Of a stretch of 64,000 nucleotides of DNA, positions 50,879 to 60,500 are shown one piece after another. A program made the translations under genes and the position numbers. Each line of letters begins with the position of its first letter. Position 1 is the first letter of the stretch. Source of the DNA: CBDBIK01 sp965206145 (lineage in GTDB: Bacteria; Pseudomonadota; Alphaproteobacteria; TMED109); NCBI GenBank assembly GCA_965206145.1, contig CBDBIK010000009.1, forward strand, positions 473,073 to 537,072. Direction: 5' to 3'. Under the pieces are notes generated by a model. It made no database searches, had not been told where the DNA came from, and saw only the letters and a program-made list of their open reading frames with translations.

Positions 50879-51445
50879 TCAGCTCTTGGCACGTTCCACA
50901 TAGGATCCGTCAAGGGTGTTTACCACGACCCGTGTTCCTGCTTCCACGTGCGGGGGCACCATGGTCCGAATCCCATTGTCGAGAACCGCGGGTTTGTGGG
51001 AGCTCGCGGAAGTTTGTCCTTTCACCACTGCTTCGGTTTCGCGCACCGTCTGCACGGCGGTGTCGGGCAGGCGGATTGCGACAGGTCGATCGCCCGCGTA
51101 CTCGACTGTCACCGTCATTCCCTCCTGGAGGAAGGGAGCTGATTCCCCCACCATGTGGGCGGACAATTCTATCTGGTCGTAGGTCGTTGAATCCATCAGG
51201 CTGAGCATGTTTCCGTCACCGTAGAGGTACTGGAAATTCCGACCCTCGACATAGAGACGATCAAGGTTTTCCGAGGCGCGAAAACGCTCGTTCAGTTTTG
51301 TGTCGTTCTCGAGGTTGCGGAGTTCGACTTGGTTGTAGGCACCTCCCTTGCCAGGCTGCACTGCCTGGGCTCGCACGACTCGCCAGATACTACCCTGGTG
51401 CTCGATTACCATGCCTGGCCGGGCGGCGTTACCGTTGATTTTCAT
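50879..51445 (-). CDS. efp: Translation elongation factor P
   Basis: 188 residues, full length, three OB-type domains. The tip loop is AVQPGKGGAYNQV with K33 as the residue beta-lysylated by EpmA/EpmB in many bacteria. The C-terminus (VPPHVEAGTRVVVNTLDGSYVERAKS) is typical. It relieves stalling at polyproline. In the run pntB-efp-suhB, 33 bases after pntB. Confidence 0.97.
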   Translation of the reverse strand: MKINGNAARPGMVIEHQGSIWRVVRAQAVQPGKGGAYNQVELRNLENDTKLNERFRASENLDRLYVEGRNFQYLYGDGNMLSLMDSTTYDQIELSAHMVGESAPFLQEGMTVTVEYAGDRPVAIRLPDTAVQTVRETEAVVKGQTSASSHKPAVLDNGIRTMVPPHVEAGTRVVVNTLDGSYVERAKS

Positions 51446-51478
51446 GTCCGTGTTCCTTGGTCGAGGGGTCGAGGCGTT

Positions 51479-52867
51479 TCAGCGGAGTGCCCGAACGATT
51501 TTCTCGACCATCTTTTTGGCGTCGCCGAACAGCATGTAGGTGTTGTCGGCATAGAAAACAGAATTGTCGATTCCAGCGTAGCCGGGAGCGAGGCTCCGCT
51601 TCACAAACAGGACTGTCGCCGCCTGTTCGACGTCGAGGACCGGCATCCCGGCGATCGGGCTTGAGGGATCGGTCTTGGCAGCCGGGTTGGTGATGTCATT
51701 CGCACCGATCACGAAGGCTACGTCTGTGCTCGGGAAATCGCTGTTGATCTCCTCGAGTTCGAACACCTCCTCATAGGGGATGTTGGCTTCGGCGAGCAGA
51801 ACGTTCATGTGGCCGGGCATGCGTCCGGCCACGGGATGGATTGCGTAGGAAACCTTCACGCCCTTTGCCTTCAACAGATCGGTCATCTCCCGCAGCGCGT
51901 GCTGGGCTTGGGCCACCGCCATTCCGTAGCCAGGGATGATGATCACGTTCGATGCGTTGCCCATGATGAAAGCCGCATCATCCGCGTTTCCAGGTCTGGC
52001 TGTCTTGTCGCCCGTGTCGGCGGTCATTGTTCCCCCCTCTTGGCCAAACCCTCCGAGAATCACGCTGAAGAAGGGGCGGTTCATCGCTCGGCACATGATG
52101 TAGGAGAGGATTGCGCCCGAGCTTCCAACCAGCGCTCCGACAATGATGAGCGCGGTGTTCTGAAGGGTGAATCCGATGCCTGCCGCCGCCCAGCCTGAAT
52201 AGGAGTTGAGCATCGAGATCACCACCGGCATGTCGGCTCCGCCGATGGGGATGATGATCAGCACGCCGATGAGGAGCGAGAGCGCAACCATGGAGGCGAA
52301 CCAGACGTGGCCTTCATCAAGCGTGAACAGTGCAATCAGTGCGATGATCGTGAGCCCGATTAAGAGATTGACGAGGTGCTGGCCGGGAAACGTCACAGGC
52401 GAGCCGCCAACCAGTCCCTGGAGCTTGAGGAAAGCGACAACTGAGCCGGTGAAGGTGATGGCCCCGATAACGACTCCAAGCGACATCTCGATGCGGCTTG
52501 CTAGGTGAATCGATCCGGGTGAGCCGATTCCGTAGGCGTCGGGGGCGAACAGTGCAGCCCCCGCTACCAGCACTGCGGCGAGGCCGACGAGGCTGTGGAA
52601 TGCGGCGACGAGCTGCGGCATCGCCTTCATTTCGATGCGCACCGCAATGACCGCACCGATCGCGCTGCCAGCAAGCACTGTCAGTGCAATCCAGCCAATA
52701 TTGCCGGTCCCGGGCTGGGCAAGGGTGGTGCAGACGGCGACCGCCATTCCAGCGATTCCGAAAAGATTGCCGCGCCGGGCGGTGTCCGGCGATGAGAGCC
52801 CCTTCAAGGCGAGGATGAAGCAAACGGCTGCCGCGAGGTACAGAAGTGCCGAGAGATTGCCGAACAT
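51479..52867 (-). CDS. pntB: NAD(P) transhydrogenase subunit beta
   Basis: 462 residues from ATG 52867 (MFGNLSALLYLAAA); upstream open frame rejected. About nine membrane helices form domain II, then the NADP(H)-binding domain III with PGYGMAVAQAQHAL, AIHPVAGRMPGHMNVLLAEA and GANDITNPAA. It couples proton entry to hydride transfer from NADH to NADP+. Part of pntAA-pntAB-pntB. Confidence 0.97.
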   Translation of the reverse strand: MFGNLSALLYLAAAVCFILALKGLSSPDTARRGNLFGIAGMAVAVCTTLAQPGTGNIGWIALTVLAGSAIGAVIAVRIEMKAMPQLVAAFHSLVGLAAVLVAGAALFAPDAYGIGSPGSIHLASRIEMSLGVVIGAITFTGSVVAFLKLQGLVGGSPVTFPGQHLVNLLIGLTIIALIALFTLDEGHVWFASMVALSLLIGVLIIIPIGGADMPVVISMLNSYSGWAAAGIGFTLQNTALIIVGALVGSSGAILSYIMCRAMNRPFFSVILGGFGQEGGTMTADTGDKTARPGNADDAAFIMGNASNVIIIPGYGMAVAQAQHALREMTDLLKAKGVKVSYAIHPVAGRMPGHMNVLLAEANIPYEEVFELEEINSDFPSTDVAFVIGANDITNPAAKTDPSSPIAGMPVLDVEQAATVLFVKRSLAPGYAGIDNSVFYADNTYMLFGDAKKMVEKIVRALR

Positions 52868-52871
52868 GCGC

Positions 52872-53189
52872 CTAGTTTTGCGGCCGTCTGCGGCGGAACA
52901 TGCCGAGCATGCGCTGGGTGACGATGAAGCCACCCACGATGTTGATCGAAGCCAGCAAGACGGCCACGAGGCCGAGGATTCGTGCCGTCGACAGCGTCCC
53001 CCCTTCCGCTGTGCTGTTTCCATCGGCCATAGTAGCCAGCAACGCTCCAACAACAATGATCCCGGAGATGGCGTTGGTCACCGACATGAGTGGTGTGTGA
53101 AGCGCAGGCGTGACCGACCACACGACGTAGTAGCCGACGAAAACGGCCAGCACGAAAACCGTCACATTGATGATCAGCGGATCAGGCAT
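52872..53189 (-). CDS. pntAB: NAD(P) transhydrogenase subunit alpha 2
   Basis: 105 residues, three to four membrane helices (IINVTVFVLAVFVGYYVVWSV; GIIVVGALLAT; LGLVAVLLASINIVGGFIV) and conserved TPALHTPLMSVTNAISG. It forms part of the membrane domain of split-alpha transhydrogenases, as in Rhodospirillum. ATG 53189 overlaps the pntAA stop by 8 bases. Confidence 0.96.
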   Translation of the reverse strand: MPDPLIINVTVFVLAVFVGYYVVWSVTPALHTPLMSVTNAISGIIVVGALLATMADGNSTAEGGTLSTARILGLVAVLLASINIVGGFIVTQRMLGMFRRRRPQN

Positions 53190-54363
53190 TCGTGTTCTTC
53201 CTGGGGGTATCGCTCGTGACGGCACCGTTGCGCGTGACCAAGCTGGCGGCGATCACCTCGTCGTCCCAAGGGATTTCGAGATCTCCGCCCTCGCCAATCA
53301 ACGGCTCGGTAAAGTTGAACAAATTGCGGGCGTACAGAGAGCTTGCATCCCGGGCGAGCGTCCCGGGAAGGTTCGCAGGGCCGATAATGATTACACCGTC
53401 CTTGACGATTGTCTTGCCTACCTCGGAGAGGGGACAGTTCCCGCCCGCCTCGACGGCGAGGTCGACGATCACCGTCCCCGGTTGGAGTGTACGGACCGTC
53501 TCTTCGGGTAACAGGACCGGGGCAATCTTTCCGGGAATGAGCGCGGTCGTGATGATCACGTCGTGGGTACGGGCCGTTTCGGCGATCAGTTCGCCCTGGC
53601 GATGCTGATAATCCTTGTCCATTTCCTTGGCGTAGCCGCCTTCCGTTTCGGCCTCGGCCTCTGTAGCCACCTCGATGAAGCGGCCTCCAAGGCTCTCGAC
53701 CTGCTCACGGACCGCGGGACGGACGTCAAATGCAGAGACCACCGCTCCGAGGCGTTTGGCGGTGGCGACTGCCTGCAGTCCCGCAACGCCTGCACCGAGA
53801 ACCAGCACCTTGGCGGGGGCCACGGTGCCGGCTGCTGTCATCATCATCGGCATAGCCTTGGCAAGCGTGGCCGCGGCATCAATCACCGCCTTGTAGCCGG
53901 CGAGGGTGGATTGCGAGGAAAGGGCGTCCATCGATTGAGCTCGGCTGATCCGGGGGATCAGCTCAACGGCAAAGGAGGTGATCCCACGTTTTGCCAGGCG
54001 GCGTGCGCACTGCGGATCGCCAAGAGGATCAAGGAAGCTGACCAGCACAGCACTCGCAGGAATGAGGGAGATTTCGTCAATTCCCTCTTCCCCTTCTTCG
54101 GCGTCCATGGGCCGTGCCACCTTGAGCACGAGGTCGGCACCGGACAGGGTTTCAGCTGCCGTCATCGCGATCCCGGTACCGGCTTCGCGGTAGTCGTCGT
54201 CGGAGATTGAGGAGGCCTCTCCTGCACCCGTCTCGACGCGCACGTACGCTCCCTTAGCCGCGAATCGACGCACCGTGTCAGGAGTCACGGCGACCCTTGT
54301 CTCGTGGGGCCGAGATTCCTTGGGGACCGATATCTGCACGGGGGAAGCTTCCGGGAGGCCCAT
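53182..54363 (-). CDS. pntAA: NAD(P) transhydrogenase subunit alpha 1
   Basis: 393 residues, soluble NAD(H)-binding domain I: SVPKESRPHETRVAVTP at the N-terminus, VLVLGAGVAGLQAVATAKRLGA Rossmann fold in the centre, and RTHDVIITTALIPGK. The three-gene split form is typical of Rhodospirillales and other alphaproteobacteria. First gene of the operon; the 84-base gap to the SLC13 gene upstream shows no obvious terminator. Confidence 0.97.
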   Translation of the reverse strand: MGLPEASPVQISVPKESRPHETRVAVTPDTVRRFAAKGAYVRVETGAGEASSISDDDYREAGTGIAMTAAETLSGADLVLKVARPMDAEEGEEGIDEISLIPASAVLVSFLDPLGDPQCARRLAKRGITSFAVELIPRISRAQSMDALSSQSTLAGYKAVIDAAATLAKAMPMMMTAAGTVAPAKVLVLGAGVAGLQAVATAKRLGAVVSAFDVRPAVREQVESLGGRFIEVATEAEAETEGGYAKEMDKDYQHRQGELIAETARTHDVIITTALIPGKIAPVLLPEETVRTLQPGTVIVDLAVEAGGNCPLSEVGKTIVKDGVIIIGPANLPGTLARDASSLYARNLFNFTEPLIGEGGDLEIPWDDEVIAASLVTRNGAVTSDTPRKNTNA

Positions 54364-54447
54364 CCCTAATAGGGGAGGGAGGAGGCTCCGGCAAGTGCAA
54401 TCCTGACGGATCGGGAATGTGGCAGCAGTGTTGGTCTCGCCCGCAAG

Positions 54448-55989
54448 CTAGTTGGTGACCTGTGCCCAGTCAGGGAGCTCGCCCGGGATAACTCCCAAGG
54501 CGGGACCGAGCAAAAACCACGTCACGATTACGATCACGAGTGCGGCGAGAGGATTGAGAATCATGCCCGCTCTCACCATGGAGGCGATCGGCACGTGTCC
54601 GGATGCGAACACTGTCGCATTGGGTGCTGTTGCGACCGGCAACATGAAGGCTGCCGATGCTGCGAGCGCCGCAGGAAAGCATAGAAGCAGAGGATTTTCC
54701 CCGAGACTGATGGCGACGGCAGCGAGGATCGGGACAAACGTTGCGGTGGTCGCCGTGTTGCTGTTGATCTCGGTCAGGTAGACCACGATCAGGACCGAAA
54801 CGGCGACCACGGCGAGCGTAGGGAGAACACCGATGATTGCTGTCTGGTCACCGATCCAGGCGGCAAGCCCGGTTGCTCGGATTGCGGCTGCAAGGGAAAA
54901 GCCGCCGCCGAGGAGCACTAGGACCCCCCAAGGCATCTTCGTTACCGTTTGCCAGTCGAGTGCAAACACCCGCTGACCGTCCTTACCACGCCCTACTGGC
55001 AGGAGGAACAGCGCGATAGCGCCTGCGATCGAAATGCTCGTGTCGTTGATGCCTGCAAAGGGAGCGATTTCCGAGATATGGCGTCGCATGAGCCACAGGA
55101 TGGCGACGGTTATGAGCGTGATTCCAACCGTGGTCTCCGCTCGTGAAATCCGCCCTAGTTTATGCAGTTCGGTCTGCAGGAGGCCGTGATGATCCGTTCC
55201 GGTGTTCATGGGAACATTGAATGCTACGCGGGTCAGAACGAACCAGATAATCGGCAACATCACGCACGTTACGGGAAGTCCGATCACCAGCCACTCGACG
55301 AAACCAATCTCGTAGCCGAAGGTCTCCGACATGACACCTGCGAGCACCGCATTGGGGGGTGTCCCGATGATGGTGGACATGCCGCCAACGTTCGCCGCAA
55401 AGGCAATGGCGAGCATGAGTGCGCACGCGAAATTCCGTCGTTTGGCTTCCGCGCCTCCGCCCGCTTCGTCGTAAAAAAAGGAGATCACGGAAAGCCCGAT
55501 CGGAACCATCATCGCTGTTGCCGCGGTGTTGCTCATCCACATGCTGAGAAAGGCGGTTGGCAGCATGAATCCGGCGACCACCCGCCGCGGGCCACCGCCC
55601 ACACGGGCTACTACGCTGAGCGCGATTCTTCGATGTAGGCCCCATTTCTGCATCGCCAACGCGATGATGAAGCCGCCCATGAGAAGAAACACGACCCGGT
55701 GGCCGTAGGGGCCTCCGGTTTCGCTGATCGAGGCGATACCGAGGACAGGGAAAAGGGTTAGAGGGGCCAGCGCCACGACAGGAATCGGTAGGGCCTCGGT
55801 CACCCACCAGCAGGCCATCATGAGAGTGACTCCGATGAGCCTCCAAGCGGGTTCGGAGAGCCCCTCGGGTGCTTCGATCACGAGGGTGGCGAGGATCGCA
55901 AGCGTTCCAAGGACGAGTCCGATCCTGGAAAAACGGCCGCGCTCGGAGTGGTTGGGAGGGGGAGCTCCATCGGCCGCCCTGGTGTTCAT
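54448..55989 (-). CDS. SLC13/DASS-family anion:Na+ symporter
   Basis: 513 residues with about 11-12 membrane segments. Family signatures include SMWMSNTAATAMMVPIG (the SNT motif) and a second SNT-like region TEINSNTATTATFVPI, plus the loop TPPNAVLAG. DASS transporters import dicarboxylates, citrate or sulfate with sodium. Substrate cannot be fixed; both C4-dicarboxylate and sulfate are possible given the sulfur genes elsewhere. The start overlaps the mlaC stop by 4 bases. Confidence 0.92.
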   Translation of the reverse strand: MNTRAADGAPPPNHSERGRFSRIGLVLGTLAILATLVIEAPEGLSEPAWRLIGVTLMMACWWVTEALPIPVVALAPLTLFPVLGIASISETGGPYGHRVVFLLMGGFIIALAMQKWGLHRRIALSVVARVGGGPRRVVAGFMLPTAFLSMWMSNTAATAMMVPIGLSVISFFYDEAGGGAEAKRRNFACALMLAIAFAANVGGMSTIIGTPPNAVLAGVMSETFGYEIGFVEWLVIGLPVTCVMLPIIWFVLTRVAFNVPMNTGTDHHGLLQTELHKLGRISRAETTVGITLITVAILWLMRRHISEIAPFAGINDTSISIAGAIALFLLPVGRGKDGQRVFALDWQTVTKMPWGVLVLLGGGFSLAAAIRATGLAAWIGDQTAIIGVLPTLAVVAVSVLIVVYLTEINSNTATTATFVPILAAVAISLGENPLLLCFPAALAASAAFMLPVATAPNATVFASGHVPIASMVRAGMILNPLAALVIVIVTWFLLGPALGVIPGELPDWAQVTN

Positions 55990-56612
55990 TTTTCCCCGGA
56001 GGCTCCCGTCCTTTCAATCCTGGCGATGAGGGCCTCAATGCCTTGCTCGGAAGTGATCTTCTGGAATTCAGACCGCATGGTGGAAAACAGGCTGACGCCT
56101 TCGATGGCCACGTCGACGATTTTGGGAGATCCATCCTTGCGGTTGCGAATTCGCCATTCCAGGAGCGTGGGAGCTCCTTTCTCTGGCAAAATCCTGGTGT
56201 TAACGATTACCTCTCGCTTATTGCGGCGGTTCGCACGAAGGATCGTAATGTCCTTCCCGTTGATCGCGTGAATGTGGGAGCCGATCCATTGGGCTGCGTA
56301 CTTGTCAAACGCCTGCACGTAGAAGTCTCGCTGCTCGGATGCAACACGTTTCCAGTAGCGCCCAAGCAAGGCACGTGCGATGAGCGGGGTGTCAAAACGA
56401 TCGTCAAGCAAGGTGGCGATCCCTGCGTCAAGTTCGTCACTCTTCTCGGGTAGGTTTGTAAGCTCGAAGGCCTGCCGGATTGTTTCCTTCAGGAAAACGA
56501 TCTCGCCGTCGATGTCCTGGGCCGAGGCCGGGGCCGCACTCCACGTCAGGGCAACGAGGGCGACGAGCACCGCGCATGGCTCTGTCGTCCGTCTGGGAAG
56601 ATTTCCGTGCAT
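55986..56612 (-). CDS. mlaC: Phospholipid-binding protein MlaC (Ttg2D family)
   Basis: 208 residues from ATG 56612, preceded by GGAGAGAG. Signal peptide (AVLVALVALTWSAAPASAQ), then the MlaC fold (RFDTPLIARALLGRYWKRV, FDKYAAQWIG). It shuttles phospholipids across the periplasm between MlaA and the MlaFEDB ABC complex, whose genes are not here. It lies 164 bases after mlaA and overlaps the SLC13 gene by 4 bases. Confidence 0.92.
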   Translation of the reverse strand: MHGNLPRRTTEPCAVLVALVALTWSAAPASAQDIDGEIVFLKETIRQAFELTNLPEKSDELDAGIATLLDDRFDTPLIARALLGRYWKRVASEQRDFYVQAFDKYAAQWIGSHIHAINGKDITILRANRRNKREVIVNTRILPEKGAPTLLEWRIRNRKDGSPKIVDVAIEGVSLFSTMRSEFQKITSEQGIEALIARIERTGASGEK

Positions 56613-56776
56613 GTGACGCTCTCTCCGGCGCAAGCTTTCCAGCAGTGAGGCTAAGCGATTCTAGTCGGATCCGTGATGTTCTGTCACGGTCAGAATAGCT
56701 GAATCTCTGCGCCGAAGCTCGCACAAGCCTTCGCTTACAGGCTAATCCTCTTCCGTATCGGTAGGCGAAGGAGTCT

Positions 56777-57547
56777 CTACCATTCGTCATCGAAGCTGAA
56801 ATCGAGGTGCGTATCTTCTTCAGGGGCATCCTTATAACGCTGCAGGAAGGCACTCCGCGCCGCCACGTACGGATCAAGGGAGTTGGCGAAAAACCCGTCG
56901 ATATTCTCGAAATTTCTATCCCGAGCCGAGATGATTCTCGCAATATTTTCCGAGATTCTCCACGCGTCAGGATCGCCGACCATACGGATGAGGAAGTACT
57001 CGTGTGGCGAAACTAGGCTGTCGAAGATCAAACCGATGGAATGGCGAGCATTCGTCGACCCGAACAGGGGAAGCACCAGGTAGTCACCCGGAGGAAAGTC
57101 TGCGGCGGCAAGGGTTTCACCGAAGGTTCGGGTCTCTTGGTAGAGGCCCGCTTCCTGCGCGACATCAAAAAGGCCCCCGATGCCAATGACGGTGTTGGTG
57201 ATGAAGCGTCCCAGCGATATTTCAACGCCCTTTGCATCGCCTTGCAGGCCTGCGTTCAGGGCATTGACTGGTTCCTCCAGGTTGAGGAAGAAATTATTGA
57301 CGGACAGGCGGACCTGTTCCGGGATTATGGTTCGGTAACCGTAGGTAACGGGCCTGAGGGCGTACCTGTCAACTCGGACGTTGAATGCGAACACCGCCCG
57401 ATTCCACCCTTCGAGAGGATCGTCTCCCGCCTTCTCCCTTGAAGAACACGAAACGCATGCTAGCGCCAAGGCGACCAGAAGCGCCGTCCTGAACAGGTAA
57501 CGGGGATCAAGAGATAGATTTTCTCTTCGCAAAAACAAACGTATCAA
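56777..57547 (-). CDS. mlaA: Outer-membrane lipoprotein MlaA (VacJ)
   Basis: 256 residues from a TTG overlapping the oxoprolinase stop (TTGA); a nearby downstream TTG is also possible. Lipoprotein signal ends at LACVSC. MlaA motifs: DPLEGWNRAVFAFN, SVNNFFLNLEEPVNALN, GRFITNTVIGIGGLFDVA and GDYLVLPLFG. It extracts misplaced phospholipids from the outer leaflet and hands them to MlaC, encoded next. Confidence 0.95.
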   Translation of the reverse strand: MIRLFLRRENLSLDPRYLFRTALLVALALACVSCSSREKAGDDPLEGWNRAVFAFNVRVDRYALRPVTYGYRTIIPEQVRLSVNNFFLNLEEPVNALNAGLQGDAKGVEISLGRFITNTVIGIGGLFDVAQEAGLYQETRTFGETLAAADFPPGDYLVLPLFGSTNARHSIGLIFDSLVSPHEYFLIRMVGDPDAWRISENIARIISARDRNFENIDGFFANSLDPYVAARSAFLQRYKDAPEEDTHLDFSFDDEW

Positions 57548-60500
57548 TTCGAAGCCTCGGCCCCAAATCCTCCACCTCCCGGGGTTTTTATCACAATTAC
57601 ATCTCCGTTCGCCATGTTTCTGGTGGCCGATCCGGGAAGATTTTCCACTTTTCCATCGACGTGTTCGATCAGATTTTGTCCCACGCTTGCGTCGCTTCCA
57701 CCGGCGAGCCCTTTCGGTGCAACCCGTCTGCGATTAGAGAGGATCACCGCTGTCATGGGCTCCAGAAATCGGATTCGCCGTACCGTACCGTCACCGCCAC
57801 GGTGCTGACCTGCACCTCCGCTTCTTCGTCGCACGGAGAAGGATTCAAGGCGAACGGGGAAGCGATCTTCGAGAATTTCTGGGTCGGTGATGCGGGTGTT
57901 GGTCATGTGGCAATGGACGGCATCGGTTCCGTCGTGGTCGGGGCCCGCCCCGCTGCCGCCGCAAATCGTCTCGTAGTAGCCAAAACGGTCAGTGCCGAAG
58001 GTGAGGTTATTCATCGTGCCATAGCAGTTCGCCTGCATGCCCAGCGCGGCAAGAAGCACGTCCACGACCGCCTGGCTAGTTTCTACGTTACCTGCCACCA
58101 CGGCCGCCGGCGGGTGCGGGGCAAGCATCGAGCCTTTGGGAATACGGATTTCCACGGGAGCGAGACATCCCTCGTTGAGGGGAATCGGGCGCTCAGCGAG
58201 AAGCCTGAACACGTACAGGACGGCCGAACGAACGACTGCACTTGGGGCATTAAAGTTATCGGAGAGTTGGTCCGAAGTTCCCGTGAAATCAATAAGGACT
58301 GTGCTCTGGTTTTGATTGACGTCGATACGAACGCGGATGAATGAGCCGTTGTCGAGCTCGACCTCGGCACTGCCCGGCTCGAGTCGCGTGATCAGCCTCC
58401 GCGCTTCTTCCTCGGCGTTGCGTTGCACGTGGCCCATGTAGGCGTGCACCGTCTTAATGCCAAACTCGGAAATCATGCGCCGTATTTCAGCACTTCCCCG
58501 CTCGCCGGCGGCAAGTTGGGCCGCAAGATCGGCGAGATTTTGATCAGGATTTCGCGCCGGCCACGGCTTTTCGGCGAGTCGTTGGCGGATGTCGCTCTCG
58601 AGGAGTTCTCCTTCGGAAAGGAGTGGGCAAACGTCGAACAGGATTCCCTCTTCATCGACCGTGGTGCTTGTCGCCGGCATCGATCCTGGCGTGATGCCGC
58701 CGATGTCGGCGTGGTGGGCACGGCTTGCGACGAAGAAAAGTGGCTCCTTGCCACCTTTCTCGAAAACCGGCGTGACCACGGTGATGTCGGGAAGGTGCGT
58801 TCCGCCCCGGTAGGGGGCGTTGTGAAGGAACCCCTCGCCCGGCAGGAAGCGTCCGTTCCGTGCCTCGCACACTGCACGCACCGTTTCTCCCATAGAGCCG
58901 AGGTGGATTGGGATATGAGGTGCGTTGGCAACAAGCCTTCCCTCGGGATCGAACACCGCACACGAGAAGTCAAGGCGTTCCTTGATATTCACCGAGTGTG
59001 CGGTGTTGCGAAGTACCGAGCCCATCTGTTCCGCTGCCGACGTGAAAAGGCCGTGGAAAATCTCGAGTAGAACGGGGTCTGCGTCTGCGTCGCTGACGGC
59101 ACGGCGAACCGCCCCTTCCTTGCGCGTCAGTACGAGGTGCCCGAGTGCGGTCGTGTGCGCCGTCCAGTCCTCGTCGATTACGGTGGTCGCCGTTTCCTCG
59201 ATGACGATCGCAGGTCCTGGGATGACGTGGCCCGCACGAAGATCGGAACGCCGGTAGAGAAGTGCCTGGTGGACGATCCCTTCCGCGTGGAGAGGGACGG
59301 TCTCGATCGCCGGGGGATCACCTTCCTCAGGTGGTAGCTTGAGATCGGTCGCGGGTGCACCAGCGATGACCGCTTCCGCTTCGGCCGCCTCAACGACGAG
59401 GCCACGGTTCGCGTGGAGAAAGCCGAAGACGCGCCGGTGCACGGTTTCGAACCGGCGACAGACTTCACCACCATCTCCCGCCTCGACGGTGAGCGAGGTG
59501 TCGCTGCCCTCGTAACGCACCCGAAGTCTGCGACGGACCTCCGCGTTTACGTTGTTGTCGACCTCAGCCAGTGCCTCCTTTTCCGCTTCGGCAAGCTCCG
59601 CGGCAGCTGGTTCCGGATCGGCAGGATCGAGAGGGCGGCCGACGGCCCGGTGGCGCAGTGCCGAAAGATCTGCAAGTCCCATGCCGTAGGCGGAAAGCAC
59701 CCCGGCAAGCGGGTGTACGATTACGGTCCGCATGTCGAGGGCGTCGGCCACCCGGCAGGCAAGCTGACCTGCGGCCGCTCCGAAGGCGGCAAGCGCAAAG
59801 AGCGTCACGTCACGCCCGCGCTGCACGGAGATCTGCTTGATGGCACCGGCCATATTGGCGATGGCGATGTCGAGAAAACCCTCGGCGATCTCTTCAGGCG
59901 TGTCACGGCCAGTCTTTTGGTTGCGCGCAAGTTTGGCAAAGGCCCGACGGGATGCCTCGGCGTCCAAGGGCATGTTGCCTGAGGGGCCGAACACTTTTGG
60001 GAAGTGCTCGGGACGGATCCGTCCCAAGAGGAGGTTGCAGTCGGTGACCGTGAGCGGGCCGCCACGTCGATAGCAGCGGGGGCCGGGGTCGGCACCGGCA
60101 CTTTCCGGACCGACGGTGAAACGCTGGCCGTCGAAGCGAAGTATTGAACCACCCCCCGCTGCCACGGTGTGAATGCGGAGCATCGGAATGGCGAGAGGAA
60201 CGCCGGCTACTTCGGTTTCGTCGACACGCTCGAACTCGCCCTCGTGGCAGGAGACGTCGGTTGATGTGCCGCCCATGTCGAAACCGATGATGCGCTCGTG
60301 GCCTTCCATGGCTGCAGTGCGGGCTGCTCCCACGACGCCGCCGGCGGGTCCCGAAAGGATTGCATCACGTCCTCGGAAACGACGCGCCTCGGCCAAGCCG
60401 CCGTTCGACTGCATGAAGAAAAGGGGTGTCTTTCTGAGATTAGGCCAGAGCCGCTCAATGTAGCGGTCGAGTACGGGCGAAAGGTATGCATCAGCAACGG